DNA from: SYLG01 sp965226945
Lineage (GTDB): Bacteria; Planctomycetota; Planctomycetia; Gemmatales; Gemmataceae
DNA: 64,000 nt
Assembly: GCA_965226945.1 (NCBI GenBank)
Contig: OZ245717.1
Coordinates: forward strand, 7,936,001-8,000,000
Direction of reading: 5' to 3'
In this document: in pieces, positions 18,084 through 24,917 of the stretch
How positions within the stretch are numbered: the stretch's first letter is position 1
Layout: the number at the start of each line of letters is the position of its first letter
Program-made: the position numbers and the translations under genes
The notes under the pieces: model-generated
The model's database searches: none
What the model was told of the DNA's origin: nothing
The model's input: the letters and a program-made list of their open reading frames with translations, nothing else

Positions 18084-18653
18084 ATGGTCCACTTATCCCG
18101 CATTTACACGAAATTTGGCGATGGGGGCGAAACCTGCCTGGGGAATGGCAAGAAGGTCGCCAAGGATCACATTCGGGTCGAAGCTTATGGCAGCGTCGAC
18201 GAGTTGAATGCGCTTCTCGGGATGATCCTTTCCGCGGCCGATGCGGGAGAATCGCGCGACCTCCTGCTTGCGATTCAAAATGATCTTTTCGATCTGGGCG
18301 GGGACCTGTGCATTCCTCAGGAACCGGGCCAGGAGCCCGGCAGCTGCCTACGCGTTACCGATCGCCAAGTCGATCGGCTCGAAAAAGCGATCGATCGGCT
18401 CAATGAGCGGCTGAAGCCATTGAACAGTTTCATTTTGCCAGGCGGCAGCCCGATGGCTTCCTGGTGCCATTTGGCCAGAACCGTTTGCCGCCGCGCCGAA
18501 AGGCAGGTCGTGACGCTGGCAAAAGGCGAACAGGTCAATGCGCAGGTCATCATCTACTTGAACCGTTTGAGTGACCTCCTGTTCGTCATGGCCCGCATCC
18601 ACAACGACGAGGGGAGCAAAGACATCCTTTGGAAACCGGGAGCCAACAGTTAA
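18084..18653 (+). CDS. Cob(I)alamin adenosyltransferase, PduO type
   Basis: Transfers the adenosyl group of ATP to cob(I)alamin, making adenosylcobalamin. The 189-residue product begins with SRIYTKFGDGGETCLGNGKK, the ATP-binding TKxGDxGxTxL signature. It continues with VEAYGSVDELNALLGM and ends with a four-helix-bundle pattern containing RTVCRRAERQVV and YLNRLSDLLFVMAR, both typical of PduO/MmaB enzymes. The ATG at 18084 is chosen because GGAGGAGG directly precedes it. The frame is open further upstream but without a site. Its position after nrdJ fits provision of the cofactor for that enzyme. Confidence 0.93.
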   Translation: MVHLSRIYTKFGDGGETCLGNGKKVAKDHIRVEAYGSVDELNALLGMILSAADAGESRDLLLAIQNDLFDLGGDLCIPQEPGQEPGSCLRVTDRQVDRLEKAIDRLNERLKPLNSFILPGGSPMASWCHLARTVCRRAERQVVTLAKGEQVNAQVIIYLNRLSDLLFVMARIHNDEGSKDILWKPGANS

Positions 18654-18740
18654 CTCAAGCGGGCAAATCGGACAAAATACATCGCCCCTCCGAGACGCCT
18701 GACAAGCCTTCCCCAAACTCACGGCGGACGGCGCCTCTCT

Positions 18741-18926
18741 CCCTTATCCTTTGCGCCTTTGCGTTCTTTGCGCCTTTGCGTTGAATGTCATCAGCTCCCC
18801 GCTTATCCAACTTCTTCGCGCCTTGGCGTTCTTTGCGCCTTTGCGTTGAATGTCATCAGCTCCCCGCTTATCCAACTTCTTCGCGCCTTGGCGTTCTTTG
18901 CGCCTTTGCGTTGAATGTCATCAGCT
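18741..18926. repeat. 65-bp tandem direct repeat
   Basis: Two identical 65-bp units (18781-18845 and 18846-18910) are followed by a 16-base start of a third (18911-18926) and preceded by a diverged partial unit (18741-18780). Each unit contains the short words CGCCTTGGCG and CTTTGCGCCTTTGCG. The array fills most of the 355-bp gap between the adenosyltransferase and the isomerase-like gene. Frames across it give only repetitive peptides and are not genes. Confidence 0.9.
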
Positions 18927-19008
18927 CGCCCTTCTCCATTCTCCCTCCCGTTTTCCGCAAGAAAACCAGGTCGTAGATTGATTCCTTTACCTCACCCGGA
19001 AAAACCGC

Positions 19009-19842
19009 ATGGCTCTCTACACAATCAGCGCGTTCGCCGATGAAATTGGTCCCGATCCGGAATTGCAAACCGCGATCCTCGGCCAGGCCGGGGTGCACCA
19101 CATCGAATTTCGCTCGATCCTCAACACCAATGTCCTGGACCTGACCGATTTGCAGATCGGCGAATTTCAGTCGCTTTTGAGTAAGCGGCATTTCAAGCTC
19201 AGCGCGATCGGTTCGCCCATCGGCAAAATTCGAATCGACGCCCCGTTTGAGCCGCATTTCAAACGGTTTGAACGCGCGATCGAACTGGCCAAACGGTTTG
19301 GCACGCCCAATATCCGCATCTTCAGCTATTACCTGCCCGAAGCGGGCGGCCAGTGGAAAGACTGGCGCGGCGAAGTGATCGCGCGCTTCGAAAAGAAGAT
19401 TGCGCTGGCGGAGAAAGAAGGGGTGGTCTTACTCCATGAAAATGAGCACAACATTTATGGCGATTCGCCCGAACGCGTCGAGGATCTGCTGAATCACTTT
19501 CAGTCGATTCATCTGCGCGCCGCCTACGATGCGGCCAATTTTGTATTTTGCGGTCACGATCCGATCGATGGCTGGAACCGCACGAAAAATCGCACGGTAC
19601 ATTTTCATATCAAAGACTGGGTTCATGGCGAAAAGCACGGTTGCCTGGCTGGGCGCGGGCAAGGGCAGTGGTCCAAAGTGCTCGCGGAAGCAACGGCCAT
19701 GGGTTATCAAGGCTTTGCCACCCTTGAGCCCCATTTCCGCGGCGGTGGGCCGACGGGAGGATTCACCGGACCGGACCTGTTCCCCCTGGCGATCGAGGCG
19801 TTTCGCGGCATTCTCAAGACGGTGGGAGCCGCCTGGAATTAA
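19009..19842 (+). CDS. Sugar phosphate isomerase/epimerase-like TIM-barrel protein
   Basis: AP-endonuclease-2-type TIM barrel (xylose isomerase-like family), likely acting on a sugar or polyol; the substrate is unknown. The 277 residues show LYTISAFADEIGPDPELQTA at the N-terminus. Metal-ligand-rich strands follow: HHIEFRSIL, VLLHENEHNIYGDSPERVED (Glu ligand), AAYDAANFVF (Asp), HFHIKDW (His) and GFATLEPHF (Glu near the C-terminus). These positions match the divalent-metal site of the family. No signal peptide is present. The next gene follows by 44 bp and is probably cotranscribed. Confidence 0.87.
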   Translation: MALYTISAFADEIGPDPELQTAILGQAGVHHIEFRSILNTNVLDLTDLQIGEFQSLLSKRHFKLSAIGSPIGKIRIDAPFEPHFKRFERAIELAKRFGTPNIRIFSYYLPEAGGQWKDWRGEVIARFEKKIALAEKEGVVLLHENEHNIYGDSPERVEDLLNHFQSIHLRAAYDAANFVFCGHDPIDGWNRTKNRTVHFHIKDWVHGEKHGCLAGRGQGQWSKVLAEATAMGYQGFATLEPHFRGGGPTGGFTGPDLFPLAIEAFRGILKTVGAAWN

Positions 19843-19886
19843 TTCTCTGAGCATCAGGGAACCAGGGGCGCTCCAGGGGAAGGGCA

Positions 19887-21389
19887 TTGGGCACGATCCA
19901 TTTTCGTATCAACCGCAATGGCGGACCCACCCCTTGCTGGGTTCGCATGGTCGATTCCGAAGGAAAACCGAAGGTCCCTTTTGGCCGCAACCTGGCGGCA
20001 TCGCGCGAACCATTGCGCGATGTCGGTGGCCACTGGATCACGGATCGCGGGCTGTGGACGGCCGAGTCTGGCAGTTTTGAAATGGAGCTGGAGTCCGGGC
20101 TCCACCGGATTGACGTTCTGAAAGCACCGGCTTGGGCGGGAGCCTCGGTCAAAGAGATTTCGGTCCTCACTCGCCAGCTTTCGGTGCGGATGGCGCTCGA
20201 TGAGCCGCTGATCAATCCCCACGGATGGGTGGCGGGGGACTTACGCGTCCATGGAATCAGTCCTCAAATTGCGCGCATCGAAGCCGAGGCGAGCGGCATG
20301 GGCGTGGTGCAGGTGCAGGCCGCTTATCGCTGGCCTGACGCTGCATCCGCGTCCAGATACCACGAACTCTTGGAATTCAGCGGAACTCGGCCCGCGGCCA
20401 GCGGCGAAACGGCGGTGGTCGCGGTCAACACGCTGAATCGCCATCCCTTGCTGGGATCGGTATCGCTATTGCATGCCCATCGGCCCATTTACCCGTGGGG
20501 TTGGGGGTGGGACAGCCGAGAGGAAAGCGGTGAAAAAGACTGGGCCGTGGGAGACTGGCTTCGCCAGTGCCACCGGATCAAGGGTGTCACCTTCTGGCCG
20601 GAACTGGACTGCGACCTTCCCGAATACGAAGTGATGGCCGCACTGGTGTTGGGTGATGTCGATGTCGTCGAGCTCTCTACAAGCCTGGGACGGAACGTGG
20701 AGGATCCGCGAAGCAGGCTGCCCCTTCTTTACTCCCTCTTTGACCATGGCATTTTCCCAGCCCTTGCAGGGGCCAGCGGCAAGGACTCGAATCGCACGCG
20801 CACCGGCGAGAAATTCACCTGGGTCGATTGCGGTATGCCGGGGGTCGATTCCGGAACCCAGCCAGAGGCTCGCCTGGAAAAAGCGACCTTTGCATGGACT
20901 GCCAACGAATCGGGACTCGATCGATTCATGTCGCGGTTAAAGACGCGTTCCACGGTGGCTTCGATCGGCCCCTGGTTTGCGTTCGCCTCTCCCTTTGAAA
21001 GCGAGAATCTACAGCCAAAAAGGATTTTCGAGATCTCTTATCTAGGAATGATCGCCGGGGCCCGCCTGCAAATGATTTCAGGGCAGGGGGTGCTCTGGGA
21101 AATGGCCGTGGAAGACTCGGCAAAGCCGCAATCCTACACGGCGATTCTTGAAGACGATCCCCAAGGCTGGTTCGCGCTTCGCCTGCTTGACGCGACAGGC
21201 AGGTTGCTCGCCCATGGATCGGCGCAAAGTTCGGGCAAGCGCCAGCCCCTACCGCTTCGATGCCGCAACGGAGTGATTCGTTCCCGCCTCCAGGACGGGT
21301 TAAACTGGCTGCAGCAAGGCCGCGCGGGCTATTTCACGCCCCAGATCGCTTCCTATCTGGAAAACGCGATCACCAAACTCGACCGGTGA
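19887..21389 (+). CDS. PHP/CehA-like protein lacking the usual metal motif
   Basis: Unknown function. Near residue 112 it has HGWVAGDLRVHGISPQIARI, which lines up with the GWYSGDLHVHxxx start of CehA/McbA-type PHP hydrolases. The first histidine of the HxH pair is replaced by arginine, so metal binding is doubtful. An Ig-like or jelly-roll N-terminus (1-105) and a C-terminal beta region (410-500) flank the barrel-like centre, as in CehA relatives. The start is TTG at 19887, preceded by GGGGAAGGG at suitable spacing. No better ATG exists nearby. It sits 44 bp after the isomerase-like gene. The family call is a weak inference from one motif and general layout. Confidence 0.6.
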   Translation: MGTIHFRINRNGGPTPCWVRMVDSEGKPKVPFGRNLAASREPLRDVGGHWITDRGLWTAESGSFEMELESGLHRIDVLKAPAWAGASVKEISVLTRQLSVRMALDEPLINPHGWVAGDLRVHGISPQIARIEAEASGMGVVQVQAAYRWPDAASASRYHELLEFSGTRPAASGETAVVAVNTLNRHPLLGSVSLLHAHRPIYPWGWGWDSREESGEKDWAVGDWLRQCHRIKGVTFWPELDCDLPEYEVMAALVLGDVDVVELSTSLGRNVEDPRSRLPLLYSLFDHGIFPALAGASGKDSNRTRTGEKFTWVDCGMPGVDSGTQPEARLEKATFAWTANESGLDRFMSRLKTRSTVASIGPWFAFASPFESENLQPKRIFEISYLGMIAGARLQMISGQGVLWEMAVEDSAKPQSYTAILEDDPQGWFALRLLDATGRLLAHGSAQSSGKRQPLPLRCRNGVIRSRLQDGLNWLQQGRAGYFTPQIASYLENAITKLDR

Positions 21390-21489
21390 TCGGCTGAATC
21401 GACATTGATTCCCTCCGCGCACAAAGCCAGAAGAGGTCCGCGTGCGTTTTACCCCCTGAGAACTACAATTGGGGAAAGGAGGTGTGAGA

Positions 21490-22968
21490 ATGGACAGGAT
21501 TGCCTATCGGGGGATTACGTTTGATGATGTTTTATTGGAGCCTGGCTATAGCAGCGTTCTACCACGGGATGTCGATGTCAGGACTCACCTGACAAAGAAT
21601 ATCCGCTTGAATATGCCCATCGTCTCTTCCCCGATGGATACGGTCACGGAAAGCGATCTCGCCATTGCAATCGCCCAGGAAGGGGGCATCGGCTTCATCC
21701 ACAAGAACATGCCGGTTGTCGATCAGACGCGCGAAGTCGATAAGGTCAAGCGCAGCGAAAACGGGATCATCACCGATCCGATCACGCTCGATCCCGACGA
21801 AAGCGTGGGCGTGGCGCGCAAAATCATGGAACAAAATAAGATCAGCGGCGTGCCGATTACGGTGCACGGGCAGCTGAAAGGAATCATCACGCGGCGCGAT
21901 TTGCGCTTCCTCACCGACAACCAACAACGCATCCGCGAGGTCATGACTTGCGAAAATCTGGTCACTTCCGCGGAAAATACAACGCTTGAAGAGGCTGAGC
22001 GGATTTTAACGAAAAATAAGGTGGAGAAACTCTTACTGGTTGACGATACCTACCGACTGAAGGGCTTGATTACCATCAAGGACATTGACAAATTGAGCGA
22101 CTTTCCGAATGCCTGTAAAGACCTGCGCGGCCGCCTCCGGGTGGGTGCGGCGGTCGGCGTTCATGACTACGAGCGGGTCGAATCGCTGATCCGCGCGGGA
22201 GTCGATGTCGTTCTGGTCGATTCGGCCCATGGACACACTGCCAATGTGATCGATACGGTCAGGCGTGTGAAAAAAGAATTCGCAATCGAAGTCGTGGCCG
22301 GTAATGTCGCCACGATGGAAGGGGCTCGAGCCCTGGCCGAGGCGGGAGCCGATGCGATCAAGGTCGGTATTGGACCTGGCAGCATTTGCACGACCCGGAT
22401 CATCTCGGGAGTCGGGGTGCCGCAGATCACGGCCATCCACCAGGCGTCGCTTGGTCTATCCGGATCGGGAATCCCGATCATCGCCGACGGCGGCATCCGC
22501 TACTCAGGCGACATGACCAAGGCCATCGCCGCGGGCGGCCATTGCGTGATGCTTGGCAGTTTGCTTGCCGGTTTGGCGGAAAGCCCCGGCGAGACGATTC
22601 TTTACAAGGGTCGCAGTTTCAAGCGCTACCGGGGCATGGGCTCGCTGGGCGCGATGATGGCGGGCTCAAAAGACCGCTACCGACAATCCGACTCCGCGGG
22701 ACGCGAAAAACTCGTCCCCGAAGGAGTCGAGGGCCGCGTGCCCTACAAAGGACCGCTTGCACCATTTGTCTATCAACTTGTTGGCGGATTGCGTGCCGGT
22801 ATGGGTTACTGTGGCACCAGAACGATCGAGGAGTTGCGGACCAAGGGCCGTTTCATTCAGGTCACGGCCGCAAGTGTGCAGGAGAGCCATCCCCATGACA
22901 TCGCCATTACTCAGGAAGCACCGAACTACAGCATTCGTTCGGAAACTCCAGGGCAGGACGGGGCTTAG
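21490..22968 (+). CDS. guaB: Inosine-5'-monophosphate dehydrogenase
   Basis: Oxidises IMP to XMP with NAD+, the committed step to GMP. The 492-residue product has the full IMPDH layout. The N-terminal barrel part includes TFDDVLLEPGYS, and two CBS domains lie at about residues 90-205. The second barrel part has VDSAHGHTANVIDTV, the active-site loop GPGSICTTRIISGVGVPQ with catalytic cysteine, and the flap YRGMGSLGAM. A perfect Shine-Dalgarno (AAAGGAGGTG) precedes the ATG at 21490; the in-frame start at 21469 is inferior. The next gene begins inside its 3' end. Confidence 0.96.
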   Translation: MDRIAYRGITFDDVLLEPGYSSVLPRDVDVRTHLTKNIRLNMPIVSSPMDTVTESDLAIAIAQEGGIGFIHKNMPVVDQTREVDKVKRSENGIITDPITLDPDESVGVARKIMEQNKISGVPITVHGQLKGIITRRDLRFLTDNQQRIREVMTCENLVTSAENTTLEEAERILTKNKVEKLLLVDDTYRLKGLITIKDIDKLSDFPNACKDLRGRLRVGAAVGVHDYERVESLIRAGVDVVLVDSAHGHTANVIDTVRRVKKEFAIEVVAGNVATMEGARALAEAGADAIKVGIGPGSICTTRIISGVGVPQITAIHQASLGLSGSGIPIIADGGIRYSGDMTKAIAAGGHCVMLGSLLAGLAESPGETILYKGRSFKRYRGMGSLGAMMAGSKDRYRQSDSAGREKLVPEGVEGRVPYKGPLAPFVYQLVGGLRAGMGYCGTRTIEELRTKGRFIQVTAASVQESHPHDIAITQEAPNYSIRSETPGQDGA

Positions 22969-23641
22969 GGCCCTCCTGAGTCCCATTCTGGGAACTGCCC
23001 TATTTGCCGCTTTCGGTTTGGGGGAAGCCTGTGCGCAGGCTCCCAGGCCCGCGGCGAATTCCGCTCCCATCCAACAAGTTCAGGCGGTCCAGCCGCCCAA
23101 CCGGCCTCAGCTATTCGAACCGAAGCCGGAAGGACCGGTCGGTTTTACCATCAACCTCGATCCTCCTGGACCTGAGCGTCTTTTCCGCCTCGAGTCGGAA
23201 GATTCGCTCAAGGAAAGAATGCGCCAAGAAAAACGGGCGCAATCCAATGTCGAACGGATCATCTTCCCGGAAACGATTGTCCTTCCGCCCGGCACCTACG
23301 ATCCCCAGTGGCGCGCGAAGAACTGGATGGCGATGGAACGCGCCGTGGAACCGGCCTACATCGTTCATGGACGCTTGCTCTTCCAGCAAATCAACTTTGA
23401 ACGCTACGGCTGGGACCTTGGCCCTGTCACGCCGTTCATCTCCGCGGGCGCCTTTATCAGCGACTTCATCATGATGCCTTACAACCTGGCCAAGGATCCC
23501 TTCCGCCGCTGGGACTCCAACGGCGGCTGGGCCCTGCCAGGCGACCCCGTCCCCTTGATGATTTATCCCGTCGGCGTCAGCGCCACCGGCTCGGTGGCCG
23601 AAGCGGCCGTGGCCTTCGCGCTGATCGCCTGCTTCCCCTAA
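22895..23641 (+). CDS. Exported protein of unknown function overlapping the guaB 3' end
   Basis: I do not recognise this family. The best start is the ATG at 22895, giving 248 residues and overlapping guaB by 74 bp in another frame; GGAGAG lies about 9 bases upstream. It opens with a basic stretch and a hydrophobic segment ending in GEACAQ, a plausible signal peptide. The mature part is proline-rich and then contains PPGTYDPQWRAKNWMAMER, VTPFISAGAFISDFIMMPYN and a hydrophobic C-terminus with GVSATGSVAEAAVAFALI. Codon use resembles the neighbours. It ends 33 bp before a strong terminator. Overlap with guaB suggests coupled expression, but no shared role is apparent. Confidence 0.7.
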   Translation: MTSPLLRKHRTTAFVRKLQGRTGLRALLSPILGTALFAAFGLGEACAQAPRPAANSAPIQQVQAVQPPNRPQLFEPKPEGPVGFTINLDPPGPERLFRLESEDSLKERMRQEKRAQSNVERIIFPETIVLPPGTYDPQWRAKNWMAMERAVEPAYIVHGRLLFQQINFERYGWDLGPVTPFISAGAFISDFIMMPYNLAKDPFRRWDSNGGWALPGDPVPLMIYPVGVSATGSVAEAAVAFALIACFP

Positions 23642-23674
23642 ACCATTCGAGTGATCGACCTGCTCCTCGTTCTA

Positions 23675-23699
23675 CCCCGGCCCGCGCCGGGGTTTTTTT
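23675..23699 (+). terminator. Rho-independent terminator after the guaB unit
   Basis: CCCCGGC (23675-23681) and GCCGGGG (23686-23692) form a 7-bp stem with a 4-nt loop, followed by seven T residues. It closes the guaB/exported-protein unit. Confidence 0.88.
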
Positions 23700-23928
23700 A
23701 CGCCTTCGCCCCCGCAAGTCGTGAGAAAATGGGGGAAGTGCAAAACTTGAAAAACCTAAGTCTTGGATACCAATCGAAGATTCTTTGGCTTCTGGAGCGG
23801 ATGGACCGGCACCGGCTGCCCAGCGCCCAGGCAGCTTAAAAAAATCTCGGCAATCTGAAAAAAACAAGCGCCCCCGGGTTGTAGACCTGTCTCCCCTTGG
23901 GTAGCCTGAGTGTGGTTTGGACTTTCAG

Positions 23929-23966
23929 CTCAAAGACAAAGAATGATCCCGTCTTTCTTTGAGGAG
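23929..23966 (+). promoter_or_regulatory. Hairpin overlapping a possible ribosome binding site
   Basis: CTCAAAGA (23929-23936) can pair with TCTTTGAG (23956-23963), leaving a 19-nt loop. The right arm runs into GAGGAG (23961-23966), the only good Shine-Dalgarno for the GTG at 23975. Folding would mask it, so a translational switch is conceivable. The stem is only 8 bp and AT-rich. Confidence 0.3.
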
Positions 23967-23974
23967 TCCGCATC

Positions 23975-24160
23975 GTGACCGTGCGCGAAATCGATCCATT
24001 CGTTCTCCCACTAAGGTGGAATCGGCACGCCGATTTCCGATCAGGCGATGTCGCCTACCTTGTTCAGGTTGAGTCCGGGGCGCGCACGCGAATCAACCAC
24101 CTCGTGAAATCCCCCCATTCCTCATTTCAACGAAAGGGGTTATGCACCAGAACCAATTGA
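23975..24160 (+). CDS. Possible small protein, GTG start
   Basis: A 61-codon frame begins with GTG at 23975, preceded by GAGGAG at about 8 bases, and reads MTVREIDPFVLPLRWNRHAD onward with no recognisable domain or membrane segment. It lies in a 676-bp gap after the 23675 terminator and before the gene at 24318. Several tight inverted repeats fall inside it: 24020-24035 and 24043-24056, each with a 2-nt loop, and 24188-24210 just after. The stretch may instead be a structured untranslated RNA or leader. I cannot decide between these from one sequence. Confidence 0.25.
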   Translation: MTVREIDPFVLPLRWNRHADFRSGDVAYLVQVESGARTRINHLVKSPHSSFQRKGLCTRTN

Positions 24161-24317
24161 AGAAGCTTCGAATCCAAGGCCGCGGCGCTCATGCGGCGCG
24201 GCAGCATGAGTTGGAATTAGGCGTTTGAATTCTCTGGTTTTTCTATCTTTTAAGTCGACTTTTCTTTGAGAATTGGCAGGCGGTGAATCGTTTCTCTTCA
24301 CGGGAAAAGGAGTGAAC

Positions 24318-24725
24318 ATGAGCCGTTCGATCAGTATTGGCAAGAGCAAGTCCATCGAACAAAAAGCCCGCTCGCTGGCCAGGCAGTTCGCATCGGATTT
24401 CCTGGTGCAAAGCGCCATGGAAATCGATCTGGAAAACTTGTCGGGGCCCTATCAAGACCCGGCTCCCATCATGCAGCTTTGTCCCCGGGCTCCCGATTCG
24501 ATGGATTCGATCCTCGTGGAAGCCTGCTTCGACGAAACGCTCGATCGGGTTGGCTTGAATCTCTATTCGCTTTGCGATCTGGGCCTGGAAACCTACATCA
24601 CCGCCTTCATTCGCGGCTGGGTCATCGGCTGCATGGAACGAGCGGGCAAGGACCCCCTTAGCGAAGGCCTGGGAGGCGACCCGACTTCCACCGAATTTGC
24701 CCTGTCGCTCACGGTCGAAGTGTAG
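24318..24725 (+). CDS. Hypothetical protein, 135 residues
   Basis: Unrecognised, probably soluble and helical. The ATG at 24318 has AAAAGGAG at ideal spacing, so the protein starts MSRSISIGKSKSIEQKARSL. Later text includes PAPIMQLCPRAPDSMDSILV and GLETYITAFIRGWVIGCMER, with three cysteines in all. No signal peptide or catalytic motif is visible. It is followed by a strong terminator at 24752. An upstream in-frame start at 24273 lacks a binding site. Confidence 0.65.
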   Translation: MSRSISIGKSKSIEQKARSLARQFASDFLVQSAMEIDLENLSGPYQDPAPIMQLCPRAPDSMDSILVEACFDETLDRVGLNLYSLCDLGLETYITAFIRGWVIGCMERAGKDPLSEGLGGDPTSTEFALSLTVEV

Positions 24726-24751
24726 CGCCAAAGGTAGCAAAAAGAAAAAAA

Positions 24752-24788
24752 GGCGCTGAAGCCCGAATGGGCTTCAGCGCCTTTTTTT
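24752..24788. terminator. Bidirectional rho-independent terminator
   Basis: A perfect 13-bp stem (24752-24764 with 24769-24781) with loop GAAT is flanked by A residues on the left and T residues on the right. It can therefore stop both the plus-strand gene ending at 24725 and the M16 protease transcript arriving on the minus strand. Confidence 0.92.
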
Positions 24789-24865
24789 CGTTCGGGTTAT
24801 TGCGGCGGGCCACTGCGACAGTAGGGCGAAAAGCCCTTCCATCACGCCCCAAGAATCGCGGCACT

Positions 24866-24906
24866 CGCAAGGTGTGGCAGGCAGATGCCGCCTGCCACAC
24901 CTTGCG
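24866..24906. repeat. Perfect 17-bp inverted repeat between convergent genes
   Basis: Positions 24866-24882 and 24890-24906 are exact reverse complements with a 7-nt spacer. There is no T-run on either side, and a separate terminator stands 80 bp away. This may be a dispersed intergenic palindrome rather than a terminator. Confidence 0.8.
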
Positions 24907-24917
24907 CCATCCCAAAA

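Noticed and set aside
18785..18976. Small frames on both strands across the 65-bp repeats
   Set aside because: The translation is itself repetitive and follows the repeat period; it is not a gene.
23729..23839. Possible 36-codon gene beginning MGEVQNLKNLSLGY
   Set aside because: It follows directly after a terminator, lacks a binding site, and no promoter or domain supports it.
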